A stretch of 64,000 nucleotides of DNA from Buddleja alternifolia (Eukaryota > Streptophyta > Magnoliopsida > Lamiales > Scrophulariaceae): the NCBI GenBank assembly GCA_019426215.1, contig CM033393.1:14852046-14916045 (forward strand). Reading direction: 5' to 3'. Positions within the stretch are counted from its first letter, which is position 1, and each line of letters starts with the position of its first letter. Of this stretch, positions 43,561 to 57,033 are shown piece after piece. The position numbers and the translations under genes are program-made. The notes beneath the pieces were generated by a model, which was not told the origin of the DNA, did no database searches, and saw only the letters and a list, made by a program, of their open reading frames with translations.

Positions 43561-44352
43561 TGAAGTACATTTTCCCTTTCCCTTAGCTCAGAAGATTAAA
43601 AGGAATGAATATGATAAGAGTTTTCTTCGAATTCTTGAGAGTTTGAGACAAGTGCGCATTAATGTTCCTGTTGTAGATGTTATCTTACAGATGCCAAACT
43701 TCGCGAAACTATTCAAGGAAATTTTATCAAACAAACAGAAGTGGGTACTGTCTGCCTAACCGAAGCATGATCAGTGGTTGTGATGAACAATATGCCAACA
43801 AAATGCAAAGATCCAGGTAGTCTATCCATTCCATGCATTATTGGGGATATGAAGTTCGACAGAGTTCTTTGTGATTCCGGGGCCGGAATCAATTTGATGC
43901 CTTATGCACTTTTTCAGAAGTTGGGCCTTGGAGAGACAAAGTCCACAACTATGCAGTTGCGGCTCGCAGATAAATCTGTCAAGAATCCCATTGGAGCGAT
44001 CGAAGATATCATAGTTAAAGTCGACAAGTTCTACTTTCTAGTCGATTTTTTTATTCTTGAAATGGATGAAGATTCTGATGTCCCACTGATCCTAGGAAGA
44101 CCATTCCTCGTCATAGGTAAAGCCCTGGCACATGGTAAGCTTACATTGAATATAGGAGATAAGAAGGTAACTCTGAATGCCTATAGAAGTTTTAAGCATG
44201 AATTTCATGAGAATACTTGTTGTATACTAGATGATTTTAATCCTTTTGATCCTTTTGAGGATGAAGTTTTGCAAGAAAATTTTTCTAAAAACCCGAGCAA
44301 TCAAGGAAGTAAGGAAGGTACGAGTACTGACGAGGTTGAAACCTCGATATGA
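43561..44352 (+). pseudogene. Gypsy (Athila-like) protease
   Basis: The frame 43774-44352 holds an aspartic protease: CDSGAGINLMPYALFQKLGL with the catalytic DSG, then LILGRPFLVIGKALAH and VTLNAYRSF, the usual end of Athila proteases. Sequence before it (43585-43745) still encodes NVPVVDVILQMPNFAKLFKEIL in frame with a few stops. The frame stops at 44352 and RT does not follow, because element C begins about 100 bases on. The protease would process the Gag-Pol precursor. Confidence 0.85.
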
Positions 44353-45033
44353 TGGACTAAGTGGCTGTCACCAAATCCACGAAATTGCAATATCATGAAC
44401 CAATTGATGGGAGATTGGACAAGGCTTCTAGTCCAATCCATGATCAGGCAACTAATTGGATTCACGATAAATAACATAAACGCAGTGGAAAGGAATTCAA
44501 AAAATTTTATTTTAGAACCCAACATTGAATTCAATGATCGCATATTCAAATTGCATGATAAACTAACAAATAAAACTTACTCGTTAAAACAAAATTTTTG
44601 GAGAATCTTTCTTCTTCCTCCAAATTCGAAACCGTGAAGCTTTCAAATCTTCAATCCTTTGATTTGATCTTCAAAACTTGAACTTGATCCGAACAACGAA
44701 GGTACGTCGTCTCTAAATTGTCACACACGAATCAACAATTGAAAAATTCCCACTTCTTCTCTAAAGGGGCGACGACTAGGGTTATTAGAGAGGGGAGGAT
44801 TATTTTCTTCTTTCTTTCTAGGAGAGTTATGATCTTCTCTTCCTTGTTCAAAGTCAGAGAGTCCTTATATACATCATGACTTATTGAACAAGCCAAAACA
44901 AAAGAGCCCTAATTTAGGGCATCACATGGACGCCCACTTAGGCCTATTAGGCCTCCACTTTGGATGCCTTCTAGAAGCCCGGGATTTGTTTTGTTTAATT
45001 AACTTCTTATTTCACTTAATAAGTTGTTATATC

Positions 45034-46480
45034 TGGTGGTCCCAAGTGGTATACGAAAGGGTCTAGAAGGGGGGGGGGTTGAATAGACCCTAAAGTCTTT
45101 TTCGACTTCAGTAAAGTTAACTTAGACTTAGTGATTTTAGCAATTTACCAAAGTAGGGTAACGCTTAGATCACTTAATCCGGGTTAGCACAGCAAAAATG
45201 ATTTTAAAGCTTTAGCGTTCGTTTTGGTTAAATAGTCGCTTAGCAGATTAGCTTGTCTTTTTCAAGGAATACAATATAATGTAAAACAAGACAATAATTA
45301 AAGTAAATGACACAAGAAATTGTAAGGTTCACTAGGTGATGTAATCCCAGCTATGTCCTTCTTCTCCCTTTCACTCGGAGGATTTTTACTAAGATGATTA
45401 TCAAAGAATCACAAAAAATCTTCTACAAGATAGTAAACAGGTGAAAATAATCTTGGGCTCCTTGATCACACAAATTTCAATACCAATGAAGATCGCCTTC
45501 TACAAGCTTCTCTCACTCAGAAATACTGTCTTTAAGGGGTTTCAGCAGCTTTCTCACTCAGATGAAAGGTTGAAGGTTTTGTCACGAGGGTGGGTTTGTT
45601 TTTGGGAAGATCAAACAACTTGGAATATCTCAGTAAGAATTTAGGTTTCTTCTTTGGAAGAGGTTTGAGATATTTGTGACTGTCTGGAATGTATATAAAA
45701 AGCTTGAAAGATTTTGGCTATGGAGTTTCTAAGCTTTTGCTTTGAACGAGAATTTTAGTAGAGTTTCTTGTGCATGTATGTATATGTCTATTGTCTCTCT
45801 GAGGGTTTGCTGAAGGTAGGGTATTTATAGGCAATTCTTGGGATCTGTCCGTTGGACACATGTGGGAGTGTGCCTTTCACGCAACGCATGATTCTACCTT
45901 TTCTCAGACATTCCTGAAAATTCGCTGGTTCCGATTGGACGGGGAGCAGCTATAAACTCTGAAGTTCTGACAGTCTAGTCAAAAAGGTGGCTTGTCCACA
46001 AGTCATAATAGCTTATCACATTTAGTGCTCTTATCAGGCATTTAATGCATTTGAATTTATTTCCCGTTAGAAATAAATGTCCGTTGAATGATTGCATTTA
46101 AGTCTTTCATGACTTGAGGATTTAATTCAGGTGAATCTGATACATATTGCTATAATTCTTTGAGCGCTTGATTCATGAATCCTGAAATAGTCCTTTAGCG
46201 TTTGACAGGCTCTAAGAACAAATCTTCATCTTCAGTTGACTTCAGACGCTGATCTTCAACTTCTTCTCTAATAGACTCACCCAGAATTCTATTAGCGATT
46301 CGGTATCTAATACTTAGTCTAAAATTTACAAAGATAAAAATTACAAGCCTAATAAAAAATTACATACTTTCAAACGCTTATACATAGATTTATTAAAACA
46401 GAAACTCACATTATATTTGGTGTCTAACATAAAATTCTATCTTGTCATCATCAAAACATCTAACATGAAATTTCCTAACA
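45034..46480 (-). repeat. 3' LTR of S5
   Basis: TGTTAGG at 46480 to ...GGGACCACCA at 45034, 1447 bases. It lacks 66 bases present in the 5' LTR (57109-57174), lost between two CTTCA repeats. Confidence 0.93.
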
Positions 46481-46494
46481 ATTTCCCCCTTTTT
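46481..46494 (-). promoter_or_regulatory. S5 3' polypurine tract
   Basis: On the minus strand AAAAAGGGGGAAAT directly precedes the LTR start. Inverted repeats CATCATCAAAA and TTTTGATGATG (46446-46456 and 46491-46501) enclose it. Confidence 0.88.
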
Positions 46495-46635
46495 GATGAT
46501 GTCAAGACTTTTAACTCTTATAACTCTTTTATAGATTTACGAGTTTAAAGAAATGCCCAAATCAGTATAAGTTAGCGTTTGGAAAGTTAGTAAAGTTAGC
46601 TAATGTTAGATTAGCCTCAACAAGTTGTTTCAGCG

Positions 46636-46679
46636 ATAAATCATTCATTTATATAGAAAGATAAGCATACATGATTTAT
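46636..46679 (-). other. Hairpin downstream of the S5 post-pol gene
   Basis: ATAAATCAT (46636-46644) pairs with ATGATTTAT (46671-46679) across 26 bases. The stem sequence differs from that of S1 and S2 but the position, loop length and following motif CTGAAACAACTTGTTGAGGC are kept. Confidence 0.7.
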
Positions 46680-46952
46680 ACTGATGATTGAAAGCGATAA
46701 CAGAAAATAAAAGATAAAAAAAACATTCATTTTTTCTGTCGCTTTGCTCTTTCTTCACCTTGATAGATCTCATTTGCTAAGTCCATAAGGAGTCGATTTC
46801 ATGGTGGTGTGTTGGAGTTCATCATAGTCATGCCTTCGTTTTCTAGCACTTTCATTTAATTCCAACAACTTTTCCACTCATTCCCTTGGAGGAATACCAA
46901 CTTCATGAATTAATTCGTGATAGATGTCTTGTCTTCTATCGTTGGATGGTTT

Positions 46953-49900
46953 TCAGTTGATAGGTTGTCTAAGCGGTCCGGCATAAGGATGAAATCCCAT
47001 ACTCTCCAAAAATTCGATGTCCAAGTCTGGAAGCAAGTACTTTCCTAGATAATATCTTGGCTTTCTCTTTTTAGTTAGCATCTTCTTTATGCTCACTATT
47101 TCTTCAAACATTGATCGCCAGTGTTTATTATCTGTTTTAGATATTGCTTTGAACGACTGATGCTTTTCTTTGTCTTTTCCCCCCTTCTTGGAATCATCAA
47201 GAGAGGTTTTCAACTCAGTGATATCTCTGTGCAAAAGCCGGACTTCGTCAACAAGTAGAGCGACTTGTTGAGCGATACTTTGGGTAGCGGCATCTGAAGA
47301 GATGTGCCTCTCAGTATCAGCTGAAGCGCTCTGGGCTAAATGACTATTGAATTCTGAGGAGAGTTCAGCGATTATAGGAGATATGCTGTCCATGATTGCG
47401 ATTGTGCTCTTGTTAGCAGTGTTGGAGATATCACGGCTTCGAGTATCAGAAATAATTCGGATTTGCCTATCAGTTGTATCCAAAAACTTTGAGTAAGAAC
47501 CCTCAATGTTGTTAAGTGAGTTTCATACTGCTTTTCTAAAATCTCGAGCGTCTGAATCACTATTCGAGTCCGAGTCGGAGGAGGAAAGCTTAGGAGACGG
47601 AATAAGTCAGTAAGAGCTAGAAACTGCAGCCTTGCCTTCGGTTTTATCTCTGATAAATGGCTCTTTAGGCTCTTTAGCAATTTTAGCGTGAACTTCTTCT
47701 ATCGCTTGGTCCATGGAAGGATCTGCAAACGCTGACGGGGGCTCAACTACTGGGGTGCTAGAAGGGTCTGGCAAAGAGGCTTCGGGAATTTGAGGGGCAT
47801 CCACAGTAGGAGAATTGGCTGTTTCAACTATTTGGATAGAAGAAAAAGGTTCTTCAATAGCAATAACCCAGAGTGGGCCAAGCGCTTCCATCAGATGCCT
47901 TGGACTTATCAGGCTGCTTTGCTGAATAAAGAAAATAGCGTGTTCTTGCTCTTCAGTGCTTAGAGCAAGCTGCACGCCTTTCGAAAAATTAATTCCTAAA
48001 GTATAAGAATTGAAAGAGTCCAAAATAAATGGCATTAGCGCTTGAGTTGCTTCCTGGTCCACTGGCCTGATCAGCGAAATCATCTTGGCCACTTGAATAT
48101 TCTGTTGACAAAAGAGCACAGGGTGAAGATTGTATCCTCAGAAGTTGCTTAACCCTGAATAGTGGTTGAAAGTGATGTCCAACGCTTGTGCATTTTCTAT
48201 CACTGCTCTTCTATCTCTGTGGAGTTCAGCAAACTCAGCGTGCTCATTTGAAACATCAACAAAAATTTCACTTTGTCCTGGAAGAACCGGTCGTTTACTG
48301 GTGTAGGCTTCTTCGTTCAAATCTGGAAAGATGTGCTGAACAAACGCTTGACGAGGGTAAAACACGTAGCATCCGCCTTGACTGAATAAGGCTAGCTATT
48401 GACGAATGTAGGTCTCAATTGGTTGCCTGTAACCCGGCAGAGCCCTAACATTTCCCACAATATGCTAACGCTATTGAAGCAAAAAGGTAGCAAACCCTCG
48501 GCGTCTGTACTCTATTCCAAATTCAAAAAGGAATGGATATCTCACGAGTTCTTCAAGAGTATAGAAGTGTAGATCAAACTCTTCAGTCCATCTGGCTGTA
48601 TCCATCATCCATCGCTTGCCAAGCTTGTCAGCTTTCTTTTAATCTTTTCTAGCGGCAAGGAATTTCTCAAAACGTTCAATTTCTTCATCGTAATCCTCAG
48701 CCCATAATCTTACAAGGTATTCTCGGGCTTCATCTTCTATCCATGAATTGATAGGATTGGAACGCTCAGCAACTACTGGTCCTTTTCCTTTCCACAGTTT
48801 TAGAGGTTTAGGGGATAGAGCGTTTTGAGGAGAATGAATGACTTTGGGATAGGCAGAGTATCTGATCTTGTTGAGAATTTCTTCGTCAGGATTCTTTGAC
48901 CAATCACCCATATAGGGATTCTTGATGACGATCTTAGTCTGGCGCAAAGGATAAAAAGACTCATCAGAGCGACCGATGAAATTAAATCGCTTCTCGTCAA
49001 ATTCTGTTCTGTTGAACACTGGTCTTCGAATATACTCAAGTCGAGATTGAAGACGCTCCAGATTGTAGAGACCAAGGTCGGTGAATCGCTCGAAGAATTC
49101 AAATTTGTCAGTGTTGGAAACATCAGGCCGATGAAGAGTGGTTTGAAAACTGATTTCTGATTCAGCAAAGGTCTGAGTGTCTCGTTCTCTAACGGCATAA
49201 TAAAATTCAACTTCGGAAGAATATCCGCGAGGAAAGAAATCGATGACACAAGGAGGAGAACCAGTTGGAGTAGGAACAAAGGCAATTTCTTCTGTTGGAA
49301 TCGGGGCCACTTCTATCGACCGCTTAGCATGTTCAGTCGCTTCACTGACTGGTGAAGTTTCAGCGTTAGGAAGGACTTTAGCTACTTCTTTAATGATATC
49401 CACAACAGTTGCCATATCAACATCTACTTCAATGGGGACCTCTGAAGGTGGAGGTGCATCAGCGTTTGGTACATCTTGAGCTGATACATGTAAGCGCTTG
49501 AGAAAAGCAAGCAAAATTTCTACTAAGTAAAAATTTAGGAAAAGGCAGGTGGAGAGATGATGAAGGCAGGTGGAGGAGAGGGAGATTTAGGAGAACGAGA
49601 AGGAGACTTTTGTTTCTTCTTGGTCTCCGGCTTCTGCTTCTGCTTCTTTGCTGGCTTGGCTGGCTCAGTGACCTTAACAGCGATCTTTCGTTTGGGTCGC
49701 TTAACCACCACCTCTTCTTTCGATGAAGATTATGATGAAGACGAAGACGCTTGCTCTTTATCATCGCTGCGAACAACTCCTTCGGCAAGAATTCGCTCAC
49801 GCTCATCTTTGGGAACTGCTGCACCACCTCGTTTTCTTAGTTTGAGCAGCTCAGTGATTATCTTCTTTCCATAAAACTTGAGCGCTGGGATCTTCTTTCC

Positions 49901-50587
49901 AGCTGAATTGGTGTAACCGCAAGTGCTAAGTATTCGACTTAAAATAATCCCATAAGGTTTGGGGTTAACTGACTTGGCCATCGCTGCCTTGAAGCGATTA
50001 AAAACGTAAAGTGACCAATTTATCTTCAGTTTGGTCAGAATGGCCACCATCATCTTGTATTGAAGGTTTGTAATCTTATCGAAGCTTCCCTTTCTGCATT
50101 CGATCATTTTGGCGCATATGTCCTCAAGAATGACATATTCACCCTTCATGTCGTTTTTCTTGAAATTGGGTTCATAGGTAGCTTCAACTTCATCTTTCTT
50201 GATCAATGCCCAGACCTTGGTAGCATATCCAAGAGTAACAGCTTCAATTTCGGCACCATTTGGTAAGTTCAGTAAAAATGAAATCAGAGAAGGAGTGAGA
50301 ATGAAGGTCTCACGGGCAAAAGGAAAGATGCAGGAAATAGAGTTTCCATCGTCGGAGATTTTTGCATTCTTGAAGATGAATAGGGATTCTTCCTCAAAGA
50401 AGTTGAAAATAGTAGTTAGCATATCATATAAACCAGACTCCTGGACGAGTGGAAGAATAGTCCTCAGAGGGAAATTCTGGTTATCGAACAGATAATCCCA
50501 GTTAACAAGAAAATCGGCATTAATAGTGACTGGTTTCTCTGGTTTGGAAGATTTTCCAGCAGCAGATTTTGAAGACTTCGGTGCCAT
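46953..50587 (-). pseudogene. S5 post-pol protein, type II, broken
   Basis: Starts MAPKSSKSAAGKSS at 50587. The N-terminal domain (285 residues) is open, with KINWSLYVFNRF and KPYGIILSRIL, then a Ser-rich run ends at a TAA (Ser codon changed). Relative to S3 the donor side of intron 2 is deleted; the acceptor remains at 49481. From 49514 the acidic and central domain runs open to 48639, followed by a stretch with stops, a TGA at 48138-48140 in the same place as in S2, a frame 48119-47607, and a C-terminal coiled coil with basic end (47483-46953, VDEVRLLHRDITELKTSL). I see no membrane segment. Function unknown. Confidence 0.78.
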
Positions 50588-50722
50588 TGAAGAACTAGAG
50601 AAAACTTCGGTTGAGGAGAGGAAAAGATGTTATTTTTGCCTTTAGAGAGAAAGAACTTTTACAGTAGAGGAATTTGGAAGTGATAAAGTTTTACTGTAAA
50701 GGTTTTGAAGGGTTTAAATAGG
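50588..50722 (-). promoter_or_regulatory. Probable internal promoter of the S5 post-pol gene
   Basis: TATTTAAACC on the minus strand at 50711-50720, about 125 bases before the ATG, then a leader with TTTACAGTAAAAC blocks and TTCTCTCTAAAGG. Nearly the same in S3. Confidence 0.58.
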
Positions 50723-51453
50723 AGGCAAAAGTAATTCCTCAACTGGTAGGTGAATGACACGTGTACAGAAGTTAATGACAAAACGAAATTTGAGCCATTT
50801 ACACATAAATACAGATGTCAAAAGTACGGTAAAATAGGTTAACTGCTGTGAAATATAAAGTTTTTCGGATCCGCCGTTACTTTTTGAAAACGTTTGAATT
50901 TTAAATTTTCAGCGTGAAATGCACGAGCCTGATAGTACACTGACACGTACTCAGACATGTGTTGTTACTAAACCGCCTAGTTTTTAGATAGGAATCATTA
51001 ACCATCAGTTTGATTTGATAAGCACGTGTGAGCAGTTGTCAAATCTAATCTTTTGGACTTATCCACACGTTACTTTTAGCGACGAAAACTATGCATGATT
51101 TTCAGAGAAATTCACTAAGCGTTAAAGTGGGAATCTTTTTAACGCTGAAGTCTTTTTGAGAGCAGAATTTAATTTCTTAAAGTTTGAGATAAAATCAATC
51201 GCTTGAATTTATAAAAGACATTTTCATTTATTGAAGATTGATTTTTGTCATGCATAAAGATAAGCGTTAGTGATCAATGCATAAATTTTAAAAGTCATTT
51301 TTTATCACAGTCACTTTATATATTGAGACAAGTACCATTTTAAAGTTCCCCTTAAAATTGATGACTTATTTCAGATTTTGATAAACGCTTTAGACATAAA
51401 CATAAAGTGGATTCCCCCTAAATTATATGCCTATAAATATGATGCTTTATGAT
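50723..51453 (-). other. S5 spacer between pol and the post-pol gene
   Basis: No coding signal. On the minus strand it opens with TTTAGGGGGAATCCACTTT (51407-51425) and then TTTTAAGGGGAAC (51344-51355), the purine tracts shared with S1 and S2. Confidence 0.65.
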
Positions 51454-54400
51454 TTAAGCGTTTAAATCGATCATACCTAATTCGCTTCTCAAAGTGAGAA
51501 AGCATTGTTCGTTAAGCGTTTTGGTGAAGATATCTGCCAATTGTTTGTCAGTTCCAATGAAGTGCAGGAAGATATCTTTCTCTTGAACATGATCACGCAA
51601 GAAATGGTATCGAATGTCAATGTGTTTGGTTCTAGAATGAAGGACAGGATTTTGTGTCATAGTTAAAGCGCTTTGATTATCACAATGGATTGGGGTAGGA
51701 CCTAAGATCGTTCCATTATCTCTAAGTTGTTGCCTCATCCAAAGGATTTGTGCACAACAGCTGCCAGCGGCTAGTATTCTGCCTCAGCGGTAGAAGTCGC
51801 TGTGGAATGTTGTTTCTTACTATGTCATGAAATTAGTCTATCACCTAGAAATTGACATGTACCACTAGTACTTTTTCTATCTATTTTGCATCCAGCAAAA
51901 TCTGTGTCTGAATAACCAATAAGTTCAAAAGGAGAGTCCCTTGGATACCATAAGCCCACATTTTGTGTGCCTTTTAGGTATTTAAGGATTCTCTTGGTAG
52001 CATTTAAGTGTGACTCTCTATGATCAGCTTGAAAGAGTACACACATGCATACCGAAAACATAATATCAGGTCTACTAGCGGTAAGATAAAGGAGTGATCC
52101 AATGATACCTCTATAGTTAGTGATATCAATTTTCTTCCCACTTTCATCTTTATCTAACTTAAGCGTTTGGCTCATTGGAATTTTTGAAGGTGATGCATTT
52201 TCCATATCAAATTTCTTAATCATATCTCTTGTATATTTAGCTTGGTTTATAAATATTCCACTAGGGAGTTGTTTAACATGTAATCCTAAGAAAAAAGTTA
52301 ATTCACCCATCATGCTCATTTCAATTTGTTCTTGCATCATTTTCAAAAATTTCTCACACAATCGCTTACTAGAACTAAATATAATATCATCAACATAAAT
52401 TTGGACTACGATAATATCTTCATTATGGGTAATTTTAAATAACGTTGTATCAACGCTGCCTTTTGAAAAGCCTTTACCTATAAGGAAGATATAGAGAGTG
52501 TCATACCATGCTCTTGGTGCTTGTTTGAGGCCATAGAGTGCCTTATCCAAATTGTAGACCATACTTTTATCATGGTTGTTGATGAATCCTGGAGGTTGCT
52601 CCACATAGACTTCTTCTTGGAGTTTACCATTCAGGAAAGCACTCTTCACGTCCATTTGGTATACTGTGAACTTGTTGAATGCGGCAAACGCTAGGAACAT
52701 CCTAATCGCTTCAAGACGGGCTACTGGGGGCATAAGTCTCATCAAAATTAATACCCTCTTCTTAACAATAACCCTGAGCGACTAATCTGGCTTTGTTTCT
52801 TATAACAATACCATCTTCATCCGTCTTGTTCCTAAAAACCCATCTAGTCCCAATAACTCCTTGGTGAGTTGGTCTTGGTACTAGCGTCCAAACCTTGCTT
52901 CTCTCAAATTGGTTAAGCTCTTCTTGCATTGCTTCTACCCAACTTGAATCATTCAGCGCTTCATCCACTTTCTTTGGTTCCATTTGAGATAGGAAGCTTG
53001 CGAACATGGCTTCATTAATTGTAGCGGACCTCGTTCTAACAGGTGCTTCAACGTCTCCAATTACTAGCTCTGGTGGATGATATCTAAGCTATTTGAGGTC
53101 TGGTTGGAATGGGTTGATAGACTCTTGGTTGTCAATCGCTTGACCCTCATTTGTCTCTTGCGCAGTCGCTTCATCATTCACAGTTCCAATTTGCTCTTGA
53201 TAATCATTCTCTTCATGATCATCAGCAATTCTGACATTATCACCATTGTTAACCTCACGAGTATCCTTAGGAATAGGCACACGAATCTCATCATCTTCGT
53301 CATCACTATCATCACCAAGATTGATTTGTGATGCTTGTTGGGTGAGATCTTCAATTCCTACATCATCAGGATTAACCTTACTCGGTTCTTGGTTAGCATC
53401 ATCAAACACAACATGAATGGACTCTTCAACCTTCGATTTGATCTTATTTAGGATGCAAAAACTCTTTCCATTCTTGGTATGGCCTAGAAAGATTCCCTCA
53501 TCCGCTTTGGGATAAAATGTCTTTAGGCTTTGGGATCCATTGTTATGAATGAAACATTTTGAACCAAATACATGAAAATATGGAACGTTAGGCTTACGTC
53601 CCTTCCACAACTCATATGGAGTCTTCTCATGTTGCTTGTTGATCATACACCAGTTTTGAGTGTAGCAAGCAGTGTTGATGGCTTCGGCCCAAAACTTTGA
53701 GGCAGCTTAGACTCTGCAAGCATCGTCCTAGTAGCTTCTTTAAGCGTTCTGTTCCATCGCTCGGCAATTCCATTCTGTTGAGGTGTTCTAGGAGCATAAT
53801 ACTCATGAAGTATTCCAAAGTCTATACAATACTTCTCAACAAATTGGTTAGTAAATTCAGTTCCTCTATTGCTTTTAATTCTTGTCACCTTTAAATCTTT
53901 ATAAGTTTGCAATTGACGAATTAGCGATGTGAGCTTGACACTAGTTTCATCTTTGGTCGCTAAGAACTCTACCCATGTATAGCGAGAGTAATCATCAACT
54001 ATTACTAGCGAGTACTTTTTACCACTAACGCTCATGATTTGAATAGGACCAAACAAATCTAGATGCAATAGTTCAAGAACTCTAGAAGTAGATAGGCATG
54101 GTTTCTTTTTAAAAGATGATTTAACTTGTTTACCCATTTGACATGCATCACATAAGCGATTCTTCTGAAAGGAACCCTTAGGTAATCCCTCCACTAGATT
54201 TAGCGATATTAACTGAGAGATTACCTTAAAGTTGAGGTAATTCATTTTTCTATGCCATAACCAACCCAATTCATTTTGACTTTTAGCTACAAAGCATGTG
54301 GGGTTGTTATCAATTGTAGAATCCCAATCTACTAAATACACATTGCTTGTTCTTTTTCCTCTTAATTTAGTAGACTTAGTCTTAGCGTCGTTAACATAGC

Positions 54401-54689
54401 AGAAGTCGCTTGAAAATTTTACTTCAAAGCCTTTATCACAAAATTGACTAATGTTTAACAAATTATGCTTAAGACCCTCAACATAATATACATCACTAAT
54501 CATGATGTTCCCCCTATGCATGATACCTATACCTTTGGTTTTACCTTTCGAGTTATCACCGAATATAACTTGAGGACCGTTGGTAGCTTGATAGTTGATC
54601 AGGAGATCTTTGGAACCCATCATGTGTCTTGACGATCCACTATCGATGTACCAAACTGAAGTATTGGTGTTGGCTCTAGGTACCTGCAT
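51454..54689 (-). pseudogene. S5 pol: protease, integrase, RT and RNase H
   Basis: The first frame (54689-53643, 348 codons) holds protease with DSG at residues 16-18; the pre-integrase zinc site has H146, Y151 in place of His, C180 and C183; the integrase core has D211, Asn 274 in place of the second catalytic Asp (SNRGTEF), and Glu 310. So the integrase is dead. A frameshift follows, then the acidic linker (53646-53089) and RT-RNase H in pieces (53007-52762, 52745-51825, 51738-51454) with [32 protein letters not shown] and HIDIRYHF. The gene is colinear with S1 and S2. Confidence 0.9.
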
Positions 54690-54702
54690 TTAAAGGACAA
54701 TT

Positions 54703-56918
54703 CTAATTCTTCTTAGGCACCCATGTTGTCTTGGGTCCTTCAGCGTTAGTAACTATGGTTTGAATTAGAACTTTAGGAACCCATATTTGCCTAGTCTTCA
54801 TTGTAGGAATACTGGCCTTCTTAGGTTTCACATCATGTTGTGTGTGCTTTTTGGGTGTATAATAATATCCTCGATTATAATAGTAGTCATAATCATAGTC
54901 ATAATCATAATCATCATAGTATCGATAATATGATCTTGACTGTCTTGGATATTGACGCTAGTATTTCCTTGGCGCTGGCTTGGGTTGCACTTTTGGTGTT
55001 GGACGCTTAGCGCTTGATTCACAGTGGTTAGGTTTATCCTTAGCCTTTTGAGCGTTTGGATGGACCTTTCTTTGTGAATCATTTGCCTTTGTCTTTCCCT
55101 TGCCTGAGTCAGCTTTGGCTTTCTCATTTAGCCTCGTACCATTGTCACTTGGTTCATTCAGCGTTTGACTTTGTGAACCTTTCTCAACAAAGAAAACACC
55201 CTTTCCTTTGTTGTTTTCCGTAACATTAGATATATTTGGTGTTTACCGAATTTATTGCATCCTAAACCGGTGTTTTCACCAAACATTCTTGTTACCTCAG
55301 TCACATTATCCAACTTTCTTGAAGCTTTTGATAATGATGAAACGAGTTGCTCTGATTTGGCAAGTCTAGCGATCAGATCAGCTTCTCTCTTGACTATTAT
55401 ACCAAAAGATCTTTTCAGTTGAGTAATCTCACTCTCAAGCGATTGGTTCTTCTCAATGCATTGTTGCTGAACTTGCAACTCTGCTTTGAGCGTTACTTTA
55501 TCACTTGTGAGCGATGAGATAATAGTGAAGTGATTTTGATATATTTTGGCGGCATCTTGACAATCTTTATAATATTCATTGACTTTGTCAAGCAATTCAT
55601 CATAAGAAAGAGGATGAGATAATTCATTGGTTACCTCTGGTAGCGAATCATCAGATGCTTCATCATCTCTTGCCATAAGACAAATCAACGCTGAGTCGAT
55701 TGTAGGCTCATCATTACTGCTTTCATCTGATGATTCCAAGTCCTCTTCAGGTGCGGAGAATGGTTCAGATTCCGCTAGCAAACCTTGTTGGCGAAGGTTG
55801 CTCCTGAATTGGTTTCTATCCGCATAGTCTTGCCTTGTGAGCTTAGACACATTTGGATAAGGGTAATTTACCTGGTAGTGCCCTGGTTTCCTGCAATTAT
55901 TACACAAATTAGTTTTCATTTTCTGTTCAGTGGTTTATCGCTTTGTTCCAACTGCCGCTGCGAGATTCTGAGTAGGAGTTGTAGGTGCTTGGTAAGGAAC
56001 TGGCGCTAATGGCTGAGGTGCAGAATATAGTGGCGCTTGATACTGAGGCGCTGGTGCTGGGGGAGGAGTTTGAAATGAAGTTTGTCCAATAGGATTTCTA
56101 TTTTCATATCTTAAAAATTTCTTAAATTTCTTGACTAATAAGGTCATTTCCTTTTCTTCATTTGATTCCGTTGATTTAACCTCACTAACCGCTTTTCCCT
56201 TACTCTTGGTAGTAGCGATTAAAGCTCCTGATTCAGTCACTGAAGTCGATGTGTCGCTGACTTCACCTAATTCGAACTCAAATGCCTTTAACTCTACAAA
56301 TATATGTTATGGAGTAAGAGTCTCCAATGTCTGTGATTCTCTCATAGCAATAGTTTTAATCAAATACTTGCTAGGAAGACTTCTGAAAATCTTATTGAAC
56401 ATTTCCTTGTTGGTCAACTCCTTGTCTAATGACGCTAACTCTGTAATGAGCAAAGTGAACCTTGCGTCCAATTGTTCTAGCGTCTCATTGGGCTGCATCT
56501 TGAAATGCTCAAATCTTTGCATGGCTATGGAGAGCTTGTTCTCCTTCATTTGTGCTGAACCTTCAGATACTATAGCCAGCTTATCCCATATTTCTTTGGA
56601 AGTCTTACATTGCTTGATCTTGTTGAACAATGCATCATTATCTCCTAACGCTGAGTAGAGTGCACTTCGTCCAACATTATCCAAATTCGCTCTTTTTCTA
56701 TCCTCTGGCGTCCATTCTAACTTAGGTTTCTCGACGTAACCATCTGGAGTAGCCTCGGTAGCTCCAGGGGCTCGAGTTACAACTTTCATAATCTGAATGG
56801 GTCCATCTGTAATCACATCACACATTTCATTATCGCAAGAGCATAAATAAGCGAATCCTCTAAGTTTCCAAGAATCATAGTTTGATTCTACCAACTTAGG
56901 CATTTTGTTAAAAGCCAT
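54703..56918 (-). pseudogene. S5 gag with zinc knuckle
   Basis: Starts MAFNKMPKLVESNYDSWKLR at 56918. The first 203 codons are open to a TAA after LETLTP, where S2 reads on. A second segment (56240-55935, Pro/Gln/Ala-rich) ends in TAA four codons before the Met of MKTNLCNNCRKPGHYQVNY, a zinc knuckle whose last Cys is Tyr. A coiled-coil-like region and Lys-rich stretch follow, with a frameshift near 55245 and a TAG in the Arg-Lys-Tyr-Gln repeat near 54959. A Tyr/Asp run precedes the terminal TAG at 54703-54705. Protease starts in another frame 14 bases on. Confidence 0.88.
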
Positions 56919-57019
56919 AATGAGATGTTTTTAAGAGAAAATTTAAAGCGTCTAAGTTTAAAAACAATGGACCTGAACAAGCAGTTACGTTCGAAAAAGC
57001 TTAGGTTTCTAATTCAACC

Positions 57020-57031
57020 GCTCTGATACCA
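57020..57031 (-). promoter_or_regulatory. S5 primer binding site
   Basis: TGGTATCAGAGC on the minus strand, two bases from the LTR end at 57034, complementary to initiator-Met tRNA. Confidence 0.92.
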
Positions 57032-57033
57032 CT

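Larger units (their letters stand above)
40689..44452 (+). mobile_element. Athila-like Ty3/gypsy element, 5' part, interrupted by element C
   Basis: Order: LTR 40689-41935, primer site, gag, protease. RT and the rest are absent because element C is inserted at about 44453. The gag and protease resemble Athila-type proteins (PNFHILAHFFSM region; ITLRSGK-like; DSGAGINLMPYALF). The left flank AATATG belongs to LTR A. The remainder should lie beyond the right end of the window. Confidence 0.82.
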
